This document shows, in pieces, positions 9,888-22,310 of a stretch of 64,000 bases of DNA. The notes under the pieces are model-generated. The model did not search any database. It was not told the DNA's origin and saw only the letters and a list, made by a program, of their open reading frames with translations. The stretch is from positions 53,757,429 through 53,821,428 of the forward strand of contig CM049312.1 of NCBI GenBank assembly GCA_026874595.1, read 5' to 3'. This DNA comes from Sipunculus nudus. Lineage: Eukaryota > Annelida > Sipuncula > Golfingiida > Sipunculidae. Every line of letters starts with the position of its first letter. Positions within the stretch are counted from its first letter, which is position 1. Made by a program: the position numbers and the translations under genes.

Positions 9888-12800
9888 TGTTAGAATGCAA
9901 AATTCCACGGAATAAACAAACTTGCCTTTACTTACTTCAAGTTTACTACTAGTAAATTCTGGTATATCAGCTTAGCCTACTGACTGATTGATGCAGCGCT
10001 GACTGTTTTCAGGACACTCATGCCCCCTGGTGGACAATTAAAACACACACTTTGGCACACTAAACAAGAGATAACATGATTTGCTGTGCCTGTGTGATAT
10101 CACAATTACCTATTGCAAGATATGCCCTCCCAAGGTATTACCTCAAAGAACCCTACGATGTAATGGCAACAAGGGAAGATGCAGCTCTTGGGTTGACCTA
10201 AATATCTAAAAATCCCTAAAATTGTGAATGAAGGCCATGCTAACACCTACCCTCATCTTTTAAATGTACCAGTACGCTATTCAGTACAATTCTGGGGATT
10301 ATTGGATAATTTGTCTGGGAACAAGCATAATATCCCTACAAGAATGTAGAATATGTTAGTCATTTCATTCCTCTCGTGTAAAATTAAATGTAGCTACAGG
10401 CCTGTAACACAAACAACCTCCTTTTGCCTTTTTTGTTTGCATTACAGCCCCTACGATGGAGTGATTACCCTGTGAAGATTGGTCAGATCTGTCCAAAGTG
10501 GCTCAGATCACAATATTCCACCTTCAGCAAATGGACTATTATGCATAATACAATTGTGTTGACTCAAATATTGTACTTTAATGTTCTTAACTCTCAGGAA
10601 TATCAGATAACTGTTACATGCATCAATTCTTGTTTGCAGCCATAAGGCATGCTAGGTAGTCTTAGGTGGGTATATTCTTTGGCAACGTTATTGAGATCTA
10701 TGAGGGAATCACCTTCTATCCAGCATTTTTAGGGAATTTGCATAAATCCCCCTTTTAAAAAAGCAATCTCTTGTTGCATAAAAATCAGCTTTACCCATCA
10801 CATTTTGTTTTTGTTATCATCTTTTTTAGTTCATATTCTCTAGTAAACCTTGTATCAGAAATATTAGTCAAGACAGTTCACCCTGAATGCTATTTTCATA
10901 ACCTGGTGTGGCAACAGGATTAAGTGGCTTAAGTATAATACATCCTCATTTTCAACAGCTATTTCATTATTTTAGGAACATTTGTATGAGTCATGTAGCT
11001 GATCCCGTGGTGCTGCTGTATATGTAAACAACAGAATACTTGCATTTGACGCACAGACATACTACACCCGTGCATTATTTGGCCCATTGAGCTCCTGGTG
11101 TCCATAAAGTGGCTGGGGTCTGGGTGCATGAGGGGATTATTTCTTAGATCTGTCATGACATCTTCGTATGTTGGTAAAACTTCACCTAACTAGATTTATC
11201 TTCTTTAATTTGCATGAGATTCCTGTTTGCGGTTGTGTCAAATAAGAGGGGTAACTCTCCCCATTAAGTGTTAGGACTCCATTCCTGATCTGGCTAAATT
11301 CATCACTGGTGGGACTATTCAGCGTTTAGCGGGGACAAGTCTTCTGGACTGATTTGACCACTGGGAGAATGGAATGTGAGACTCTCATGCTGGATGCTGA
11401 CAGGCCCGGATTAGGCCCATTAGAGTCTAGTTCTGGACTATATTATATGGAAGTGCTTATTTCCCCTTCCCCCTAGTGTTACCCCTCCCTATGTTAGATC
11501 GAATAGGTGAGTGTTTATTAGAACAGAAATTCATTTACAGCAAATTTATCAGATAACATAATTGAATATAACAATAAATAAAAAAGAATGAATGTTATTG
11601 GTTTTACCTTTGAGATGCATATCTACCTGTATAGTGACAATACTCAATAGTCTTGTATGTTATAGCATTGCTTTTATACTTTTAGTTTTCTTTTGATCAA
11701 GATCGAGTAATTTTTACCTATTCTGACACCAAAGTAACATGGTGCAAAGTGTTCAGGCAAAATCAGTGATAGGCATGCTTAATTACTGAAACAACAACCT
11801 TCCAGCTTATATATATATGTTTAACATATTAAAATGAAACACAATTCAATCCAAAAAACTGGACAACTTTATTGTTTAAGGAACCTAAATGTGTTACAGT
11901 GTGTCCCTAATGCACCTATAGCAGTAAATTAAAAAGGGTTTTGTAAAACAAAAGAAATAATTCAGACTTGCATTATAACTAGATAGAATGAACACCAAAT
12001 TTTGGTGACTTTAACTTCCAAAATGCCTTGATTGTACCAGCCTTTATAGGAGAGTGGAGTGGAAATAAGCAATCTTTATTTCCACTCCCAAGGAGTGGAA
12101 ATAAGGCTTGCCATAATATATATCACTTAAAGGGGCCCATCACCAAAAAAGCATGTTGAATTAACACAAAAAAAACAGCTTCTTCCCTTAAAATAAATTT
12201 TTCATGCCAAAACATTGCCCTGATACTGTTTGCTTACTCCTGGAAACGAGTGTAAAAACTGTGGACCAGGCGTGATCAACAGGTGTCAACATAAACATAC
12301 GCTGAGCTGAGGCACCTGCCAATCACAAGATGCCCTGAATTACTTCTGCCCAAAAATGTAAAACATGTTTCCGCTGGCTGAAACTTTGTGTTGTTGCTCA
12401 CAATTAGACCTTTGGTCACGTGGCCTTGATATGGTAAACAGCCTGTGACACAAGTGGACTGTGTTTACAAACACTAAAACTGACAAAGCCATAACAAGGT
12501 GTTAAACAGCTGTGTGCGAGGTACTGAGACTGTATGCTGGGAATGTTTTTGCTGGAAAACTTGTGTATAAAGCAAAACTGATATGGTACCGTAGTGTGAG
12601 AGAATAGGCATAATCTTGCCCCTGATTATGTACCTTTAATATGTGACTTGTCTTGTCAATATCAGTACTGACAGTACTGCAGTAGACAGCGCTGGTAGAC
12701 AGTAATTACTGCCACTACAACATGCATGAACACGGTTAAAGTTACCTGGTGACTAAACTGTGGTGCGGAATATATTCACCTCTCACTGACAGACCTGTGA

Positions 12801-13491
12801 TGATCTTTTGCTGATTTCACGATCCCTACGTTTACTGGAACTAAAAAGGGATTCTGTAAAGCTCTCGACTCCGCGACTGTATCAATGAAACCACCAGCTG
12901 AAGATCCCGGGATTCCCTCTTGGGATATTCCCGATGACGTAGCACTCTGCCCACACCAAATCCTGGATGTCGGGTGTTGAAATAGGAGTTGTCCGCTTTT
13001 CCGATACATGAAACCTGACGGCCCTTACGGCTTTTTGTTTTTGTGTTTTCAATATATAAATATATTGGTTGAGATGGATAGGTTTCATTTTCTTCCACTA
13101 AAATCGTGGGCAGATTTATGTGAATAATATGAATTTTCCCTGTTACCTGGCAATGGAGCAACGTTTGTTGATGTTTTGCTCGTAAAGAAAAAATGAATAA
13201 ATAATAAATATACGTCTTTTTAAATACAGATGCGTGAACAGCAGAATCTTGACCGGGTGCAAACCATACGTCAGCTGAGCAAATATAGAACAGGCAATGG
13301 GATAAATCATGAAAATACAGATCAGTCAAGAAGAAAAGGCAGAGAAGAGACCTTGTTATTGAAAACTGAGAAAAAGAGGCTGAAAAAAATGAGGGACAAA
13401 CTGCGACAAAAAAACATACATTGAGATGCAACAGAGGGCGAAAAATATTTTCAGTATAATTTAAATCAACTCCAGTTTACTTACGCTCCCG
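9888..13491. other. Intergenic stretch without a recognisable gene
   Basis: No exon chain could be built. Weak items are the open frames at 10424-10645 (plus), 10959-11156 (minus), a Lys/Arg-rich frame at 13230-13424 (plus) and frames on both strands at 12776-13080. None has a recognisable domain. A perfect hairpin lies at 12056-12088. Confidence 0.5.
12056..12104. repeat. Hairpin with an extra direct copy of one arm
   Basis: GGAGTGGAAATAA (12056-12068) is followed by a 7-base loop, its exact reverse complement (12076-12088), and then the same 13 bases again in direct orientation (12092-12104). The function is unknown. Confidence 0.8.
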
Positions 13492-14185
13492 AGGCAGCGG
13501 AAATCTTGCGCTTCTAAAGAAGCAACTGATTTTCACGCTGCCAGCTTTGACCGTTTATGATATATTTAGACACCAGATGAAGGTTTGTTGTCCGCTGAAA
13601 AAAAACGTGCGTATGATGTGACAAGCAGCCAACCAGATGCCAATAAACAAACACTCGACAGGCATCCTGGCTCTGCCCATAGCTGCGCTTCAAGCGCCGC
13701 TTGATGAGAGTTAACGGTCGAATTTTTATTGCTCCCTCTGTATTCTCGCATCATCGACCGATTCGATTATGACATTAAGACAGTGTTAGCGTACGTAGAC
13801 ATGTATCTGTTGTCTGCAGAACTGAAACCAGCCAGCGAGGTGTGCACGCAGCCTTTGTTGTTACGTTTCGTTTGAATTACAACTCACCGGCCGGGCATCC
13901 TATGTGCCCAAGGCCCTAAGCAAACCACGTCTGGGGCAATTCTCTTTGAGCCTGTGGCCTGTTCAGACGGTTACCGGGGCGATGAGCTGTCCCTGAAAAC
14001 GAAATGAACATAATTGGCTCCGTGTATTCCTCGCTTGGCCGTGTCTTCCAGCACAAGGTCTCATCTGATTGGAAGAAAATACAGTGCTCCCCTCTGGTGT
14101 AGCAATTCAGGATACGAGGTCATAACAAACAGAGCTTACGATATAGGGAGTAGGCCTATAGTTAAAGCGCTGTGTAAAGAGCGTA
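13492..14185. mobile_element. MITE-like element, copy 2 (TACGCTC...GAGCGTA)
   Basis: This is a full-length sister of the element at 5447-6145, in the same orientation. It starts TACGCTCCCGAGGCAGCG, ends GTGTAAAGAGCGTA, and has TA at both edges. It lies upstream of the carbonic anhydrase gene. It has no coding capacity of its own. Confidence 0.75.
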
Positions 14186-14831
14186 CAGTTGTCCATGAAC
14201 TGGCTTAATTATTTTAATTGTTCATCTTTATCTTTAATAAATAATATTTGATGTTATTCAAGATCTATTCAATGTCTGAAGCTTGACACACTGTGTGCGT
14301 TTGTGCGCGTGTGTGCCTATCATTAATTATTTTGTTATGCAGGCGTTACTCGTACTATTTGCCCAACACTATAGCTTGATACCTCCGAGGGTCCGCGGTC
14401 TCACTGTAGTGGTAAATGATCACCCCAGTAGGCCTATTCATTATCATCCAGTGAAATATGTACAACGCATTTGTTTTAAGTTTGCATATTTTCAAGCTAT
14501 TCGGTTAAATTTGGAGTTGAAAGAACCTATCTACAATAATACTGAACTCGCATGAGCACTGTTATACGTCCCCCTCTCCGTAACCTATTGAGTAGACAGA
14601 ACCATTTCTGTCAAAGTAAATGTAATGCATATTTATGTTCCTGGCTCTGTAGCAAAACTAACAGGAACTAGACACGGGTAGTGTGTATAATATCCGCCAT
14701 ATCACAGAGGCATGGGTAAAGTACGGCATGGAATGTTCTTGACAAGACATGAATCCAAATTTGTAGTATCAGTGATGCCAATTAAACTCCTGATATATGT
14801 GCAATTTCCACCAAAAACAGATCTACAGATG
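14186..14831. other. Intergenic stretch, nothing recognised
   Basis: AT-rich single-copy-looking sequence with no exon-like frame bounded by splice sites and no recognisable repeat. Confidence 0.4.
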
Positions 14832-15560
14832 GATACACCATGCAAGATTTCAGGCCTAGACACATATTCCACTACTGGGGAAAAAGAGCATCAATGTATT
14901 TTATAAAAACAGAACACCCGATGCCGCCACCTGTCTGGTCTACAAAACGGCTATCCAAGACGGATAAGAATGCCAAAATTTCAGGCTGATACTTCAATCC
15001 ACTCCTCAGACGAGCGATTTTTACCCAAGCAAACAGACGAATAGACGCCTCGCAAAAACCGTCACCTGTCTGGTCTACGAGAAAACTCTCCAAGATGGAT
15101 GTACATGCAAATTTCAGACCAATACATTGAACCACTCCTGAGATATGAGCAATTTTCACTTAAATCAGGCGTACGGATGGACGCCACACGAAAACGATTG
15201 CAGATGGCGCCACCAGTCTTGGATCCACATGGAGGTATCCAAGATCTTTGGTCATGCACAATTTCAGCCCAATACATTGAACTAATCACGAAGACGAATA
15301 TATGGTAAACATGGATGGACGTTACGCAAAAAAAAATCATTGTAGGTGGCGCCACCAGTCTCGAGTCGTGAGGAGATCCAAGATACATGGAGATGCTAAA
15401 TTTAGCTCAATACCTTGAGAAATGGGCTGTTATCAAAGACACCCAGATTCAAACTGCACAATAAGGACTGCAGGTGGCTACACCAGTCTTTGTTAGGCAC
15501 AACTACATAGGTGAGCGAATAACTATGCAGGGGTTCGGTCCAAGGGTCTCAGAGGAGTTT
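14832..15560 (-). repeat. Satellite block, inverted copy of the one at 812-1975
   Basis: Its reverse complement matches the left satellite. It contains GAAAATTGCTCATATCTCAGG, GTATTGGTCTGAAATTTGCATG, GACTGGTGGCGCCATCTGC and the outer boundary ACTCCTCTGAGACCCTTGGAC. Only about two and a half dimer units remain. The minus-strand frames at 14872-15388 are repeat translations. Confidence 0.85.
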
Positions 15561-15854
15561 TCCGAAAAGAACGCGGCAGTGGATACGGCGGAACCCGAAC
15601 AAAACATAGTACCCGCAAACCTTTTTGTTGGCGGATACAAAATTTATGACACGCTTTGCTTCATATTTGTGTAATCATACACATACATTTATGTATATGT
15701 ATGCGCGCGTGTAGTAAATGCCGAAGTGAAATAAGAGAAGCTTTTGAGCAAACTACGTCCAACAAAAAAGGAATCCAAGTCATTTGATGATCATGCCCCA
15801 ACCTTAAATAAGTTTTGTGGTCTGACCCATATTTATACGCATGTAAAGTTAACA

Positions 15855-18460
15855 AACAAGGGACCTATGGGTCACGGCGCTCAGCTGTTATATATGATAA
15901 AAAAATATGATTTAGAAATGAGGCACATGCTGGGTTTGTGTGGTAATAAATATAAGCTGTATTATGAGTTGTTGTCGTTAGCTTATGCATGATTTTGATA
16001 GTACCTTTGGAGACAGGGAAGAGGATTGATTTTATTTATTTTATTAACAAATGGAGTACTATTGTCACAGATTTTGACTTGGCCATATAACTTATAAGCA
16101 GAACATATAATATAAGAGTTTAACTATTTATTAAAAAAAAATTACAAATATTGTCCCAAATATTATTTTTATTAAAAATATAAGAGAATCGTATGTTTTT
16201 TTAAAATGAAATATTACTGAAATGATTATTAAAATAATATTAAAGAATATATTCATGAATACATTTTGAAATTATTTGCACTGGTATTCATTTACTTTCA
16301 TTTTTACCTGAATTCCCATTCTTTATGCAAGAAATTTTATAATGGATTACATATTCATATTCGTATTTAAATACATTTGCAAAGCATTCGCACTATGTCT
16401 GGTATTTATTCAGTTTTCACCAAACAATGATGTTGAGAATCCTGAATATACAAAATTCAAACATTTAAATAATGATCATAAGTACCTGGTTTTATGGCTT
16501 TTATTTATATTAAAATAAATGTAATATATTCATTTTGGACTAATTTCACATCAATGTACATACTAGACACAGTAGGAATCTAGATTAATATTATCAACTG
16601 CATCTTTGTCTATCATTAATTTCCTTCATATGATCCCTAATGATTAGTAAAGAATAATATGATTTAGTTTTTTATCATTAAAATTGAACTGAAAAATACC
16701 ATAGGTGACTGCATGGTGTTATTTGGAATACGTGACATTCTATCCATCGATACAAGATTCTTATATCATCAGTAACTGCAAGTTAATATCCTGTTATTAT
16801 AAACTAGCAAATTCCTTTTCTATTTTTCTTTAATTTGTTATTAATAACCAATAAAAATTTATTAATTTATTGTTTATTGTTATGTTGTTGGATAAAACTG
16901 TAGATGAGTTGGGTTGGACACCTGGATCAACTGTGGCTGGCCATAAGCTGCCTGGCTGCCCCAGTGGATGCCTCGCCTCAAGCATGCATAATTTGCTGAA
17001 AGTTCAACAAGGTCAACATACAGGTGACTCAAGAGGGGCTGGAGAGAGCCAAAGTCTGACATGGTCTCATAAAAACATTAATAAAAGCTTCAATTTTTGG
17101 CCAATTTCTTTCAGCTTTCTAAACTAAAAAGCTGAAATCCTTATGTGTGCATGATATGAAAATTATATCAACAGTGCTCACAGGAAACAAACGTGCCATG
17201 GTCAAATTTGGGCAAAATTTAAGGTAATAATTTTATATTTATACCAATAACTTATAAAATTTGAAAAATTCAGAACTAATTTTGGGTATTCAATTGAATC
17301 TCGATTAAATAATGTTACATCCCTGACAAAAAATCTCTAGCTTCAGCAATCCCCTTGTTAAGGGAGTAAATATATTTCTTGATTTTTTACAAAGTGCATT
17401 ATGTTTGGGCCAATAACTTAAAACAATTACGCAATACTGACATCATTTCTGGCATGTGCATAGAGAATGTATAGAAATATATGTATATTATATATGATTA
17501 AAGTCAGAACAGTGATTTTGATATTAGGCAGTCTTGAAGTGTAACAATGGGTTTTTAATGGAAAAATGAAGTTTTTCATTAATATCTCGTAGGTATTAAG
17601 TCCTAGTGACCAAATTCTTGGCATGGTAGGGGATTTTGGAGGCATCTAATTGTATGCCAAATTTTAGGAACTGCGAGCTGAAGCTGGGGAGCTTAGCTCT
17701 TGCAAACTGCATAACACTAGCTTGATGTAAACGATATGTTACACGGTGCTTGAAAACTTGGATAAAATCTACAGTTTTTGATCAACTGGTTTCAAAGTTT
17801 TGGTGTTAACAGACAAAATGCTAACAAAAACATGCTGTGAAAATTAAATCCACAGTCCTTACAGGAAAAAAACTTGCCATGGTCAAAGTTGGGCAAAATT
17901 TAAGGTACCATTTTTTTATTTTTGTTAATATTTTTAAAAATTTAAAAGATTTTTATCTAATTTTGGGTATACAATTTAATTTTGATTAATTAAAGTTATA
18001 TTACTGGAAAAAAAGTCCATAGCTTTAACAAGTTTTGTGTTAAGTGATCAAATATCTTTCCTGATTTTTTACAAAATGCATTATGTTTGGGCCCATAACT
18101 TTTTCAAATTATATAATACAGACATAATTTCTGGCATGTACATAAGAACTATATAGGGGAATATTTATGGTAAATATGAGGAAAAACAGATGAGTGGTTT
18201 TGATATTAGGCAGTCCTGAAGTGTGAAAATAGGTTTTTTAATAAAAAATTGAGGTTTTTCCTTAATTTCTCAATGGAACGAAGTCGCAAAGACCCAGTTT
18301 TCGGCTTGGTAGGAGATCTTGGGGACATCTAACATTATGCAGAATTTTGGATTCCTAGGTCTTACGGTTTCAAAACGTGCCACATCTACGGACGGACGGA
18401 CAGACGGACGGACAATGGACCACGACTATAGCTCAGATGACTTATAGTCAGCTGAGCTAA
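15855..18460 (+). mobile_element. 2.6-kb dispersed element, copy A
   Basis: It opens with ACAAGGGACCTATGGGTCAC and ends with GGACGGAC runs, CACGACTATAGCTCAGATGA and GTCAGCTGAGCTAA. Copy B at 22521-25112 has the same order, the same ends and nearly the same length (2592 against 2606 bases). The matching short frames in both copies (65-85 residues) contain stops between them and match no domain I know, so the element appears non-autonomous. Internally it contains two related halves: the TTAAGGTA..TTTATATTT and CCTGA(T)TTTTTACAAA motifs occur near 17220-17400 and again near 17900-18080. Confidence 0.75.
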
Positions 18461-19597
18461 AAATTATTTTTCTTTCTTTTTTTTTCGATTCACAAGGGGC
18501 GCGAGGCGGTGCTATAGTACTAAACCCATAGTGTCCCCTAACTCTAGTCTGTGCATGAAACAATTATTAAACAGAGTTAAAAAAGGTTTCTGGTTTAATT
18601 ATTCTGGAGAATTCAAAAAGTTTTTATACAAAGTCATTCAAAAGGTTGAAAATGTGTTTGCAAAAATGATTGGTCAGGATAAAGATTTACCCAAATTTAT
18701 TCACTCCACAGGTTTAAAATTTTTCTTCCAAAATATATACCGAATTCTGCAAAAAAATAATCATTAACAAATTAAAATTATGCAAAATTTATCAAATATT
18801 TTGTTAAATATAAATATGCTGTAAAGAGCATATTCCATATTTTATCATTTAATCCGTTTCTATGATAATTTATGAAGCATAACTTACTTTTTAAAATAAA
18901 GGATGAAACCAGTCCAACATTTTAACATACGACAGAAAGTATACAGGAAAATACAGAAATATTTAATCACTGGAAATTTGCCATTCATGATACAAAGACT
19001 CTTCTGTATAAAACACTGCAGACAATATAAACAGAAAAAGTTTGATTATACGTGACACAAAAGCATCCACCCCTAGCGTATACTAACGTTATTTCTATCT
19101 AAAGGGACCAAAGCCCTCCATCACAAATCTGATTCTCCTAGCCTGCACCATAATTTCATATCCTGGAGACTTAACAGATGTGTTGCAGCTCTCTCAGTAT
19201 ATGGTTTATAAATGCTAGGGCAAGACCAGCTAATGTTAATTCTAGTTCACAATTAATCAGATATATAAAACTACAGTCCTTGAACAGAATGTAATAATCA
19301 TTCCATTATCAACTGCTTTGCTTGATCTAAATTTTTGATTTCCCATTTAAAGTAAATGAGCTTGCATTTCGATTTTTTCAATTTGTATAAAATATTCAAA
19401 CTAAAACTGACTGAAAGTTTTCAAATAGCACCAATTTACAATTTACACCTTTCTCATAATACAATAGTCAAAACTGGTTTCACATAATTAAAAAATGGTG
19501 CACTTATAAAGTTTCAATTGACTGGCAGATATATCTATATATTAATATAACACAATATAAAAAGTGAATAAATCTTTGTATGTAGATTATAATTTTA

Positions 19598-19664
<67 letters not shown>

Positions 19665-22310
19665 TTATAGACATGCAGGCATATTGTACATAAAACATCT
19701 GGACACTGTTATCCAGTTTTGGTTTATCTTATCAATGATACTCGACTCACAAGTGTTATTGACATGAGCTGTCAAGAGTCCTCAAACATGTGCAGGGTCA
19801 AGTCCAGTCACGTCCCCTTAATGTAAGTACATGAGTATTCCACCCTGCAGTCATACAGGTCAGATTCTCCATAAGCTAAGGTAACCAATACAAAATCAAT
19901 CACAAAATACACAATGCTCTATTCAGATCACAAGCCTACAAGCAATAAATACAGATCTAACACAACATCGGCCACACAGGACCTTCATAATAATTGGAAG
20001 ACAAAAACAACTGAAGCATCTATAGATAACCAATCATCTGGCTAAACAAAGCACTAATATACATAAATGAGTCCACAATCTATAATCCATCAAACGCCCT
20101 TAACAAGTGCTACACTGAGAACAGACGGTAACAGACAACTGGATTTCTTATACTAGTGGTATGAAAATCTGCAATATGCAGAAAAATCAAGGAAATTAGG
20201 TTTTATAGAACCTTTCCAAGTAGTAAAACCTGATGTTCAAATCACTGATTTACCACACGGGCAACTTTGTTGTATTTTCAGCTTAACAAATACCCACAGT
20301 TCTGTACATTAACACTTACTCAAACAACGCAGATTATTCTCTTCAATATTTCCCTGTCTGTGACAATGACGAGCCTACCTTAACGCTACTTTAGATGAAT
20401 AATATATTGTACTGGCTCTGCTAAATCAAAGGCTTCCTGCAACTGTACATGCAAGTGTTTCTAATAAAGCTACCACTGAAGACAAGCTAACTACAGGTAC
20501 CAATACAACAATGTACCCCTGAGCTGGTATGGCAGTTTTCTTGCTTTGATATCTATGTACCTACCATGTATAAAAATAATGAATTCTTCTATGGGAATAC
20601 ATATGTCTTGATAATGCACTGTTTACTAGGGCTGTAGGTATACTTCAGTACACAGACACATAAACAAATCAATAACATATTATATATAAATTCCTCAGGC
20701 CTATGTACTGATACACTGACAAATGTCTGATTATTTAATTAAAAGCAATGTTCAAGGTTTACTTGTAATACTAGTGTTTCATTGCCATGTAAGGTGACAT
20801 GTGATTGGTCAGAAATGAGCTGAATGGCAACTGACTGGCTGCAAACGGCATGATGAACCTGGCAGAAGGGGGTTGTTTCAGAAGTATTCCCACTTATATA
20901 AATATGGTAGTGCTTTTGCTTGGAATATTAACTATAATACAGAAGATTATACTGTACAGTCTGCTGTCAGTCTTCAGTGACAGGTCAATTACTTGTGAGA
21001 TAAAAATAAGCACCAAGGTCTGCCACAAGATATAGATACTTTATGTAAAAAAAAAATAAAACACCATTGCTTTTCAGGCTGTATGACCGAGTGCCTCAGT
21101 TCATTGTAAACTTTGAATTTGTACTATTAAAAATTATCCACTCAGGTATAACAATATATAGAAAAGAAAGAAGTATAAAATTTAGTAAATAAAAAGTATA
21201 TATTTAATTAAAATAGTTTAAAAAAGTATGGACAGATGTAAAAATTCTCTTAAGTCAAATGATTTAAATGCTTTAAGTAAAAAAATTCAAATGATTTAAA
21301 TGCTTTAAGTAAAATAAGTTTGAGTAAAATATCACTGTATGTGTTGCTTATTAACAAGCTATAGCTCCTGGAGCGCTCAGATTTGCAAGTCTCACTGATC
21401 ATAGGGAAACTCTGCATGGCACATTATGTAATTCATGTTGCAAGACTTTAAAAAAAATATAACTTAGGAGTCATAAAGCTCCTAAATGTATATGCAGAGG
21501 ATTTAAATCTATCAACCATGAAAGAAACTGAAGGGAAATATGAACATATGTAAAAAACAGTTTAGAATTACAATGGGCCTGCATTTTGTAAAATATGAAG
21601 TTGGCCGGTATAATTCTGCAACCCCAATGAAAATAACGCAATATACTTTGGATTCAACTAGCTGAAGCCTAATAAACTCTTATTATGAAATTTTATTGTG
21701 AATAATCTGTTCCTGGCAAGCAAAATGAGTTTACTCCTATGTTAATTGATTGGCAAGGTCTCTGTGGAGTCTTCCAGCTGGGATTTACAAAATCTTGTTT
21801 ATTCAATTACTGGATTATCTTTTAATCCAGATACTGAATTAGTGGAGATGGATTAAATTGAGCTACTTTTGGCTAAGGTATTAACATAATTGTTTTACTG
21901 CAAGTTTTTAGTGAAATTAAACCAACTCAGTTTGTCTCTTCAATGAAAACAGGCCATATTTAATGCAAAAAATGTATAGGCCTGTTATTCTCCTGGAAGG
22001 CCTGGAATTTCTACAAACCTCAGACCCTGCTAGCTTATCAGCATAATTTCTAACACAAATTTCAAACTGAAAAATATTCATTACGAAAAAAGTTGATTAT
22101 TTAAAAAGGGGCAGTACAGTACAGATCACGGTACAACTGCCATGTCTTCAGTGAGAAAAAAAAACAAGTATTCATTCAGTCATAACCAGTCTTAAAAATA
22201 CTTATGAGAAAGGTTTAAGATCCAGTTTTTAAACATTCTAAATCATGGGTTATTCTGTGGAAGCTTGTGATTATGGGCTGCTTGGATGTCAAGTTAAGGT
22301 GAACGTTGGT
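18461..22310. other. Intergenic stretch upstream of the first membrane-protein gene's 3' end
   Basis: No gene recognised. It includes an AT microsatellite (19600-19660) and an unassigned open frame at 18531-18767 that has no splice context. A minus-strand AATAAA (plus-strand TTTATT at 21798-21803) lies about 510 bases past the stop codon of the membrane-protein gene and is a candidate polyadenylation signal. Confidence 0.4.
19600..19660. repeat. (TA)n microsatellite
   Basis: Pure alternating TA. The Tyr-Ile repeat frames across it on both strands are artefacts. Confidence 0.95.

Noticed and set aside
12776-13080. Overlapping frames on both strands, one with PEDPGIPSWDIPDD-like plus-strand sequence
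   Set aside because: No family match and no splice chain; both strands are open, suggesting chance or an old repeat.
13230-13424. Lys/Arg-rich frame preceded by an AATACAG acceptor-like site
   Set aside because: It has no recognisable domain, no partner exon and no donor. It could be a real last exon but cannot be supported.
18531-18767. 78-residue plus-strand frame, Lys/Phe-rich
   Set aside because: AT-rich composition explains it; no splice context and no recognisable motif.
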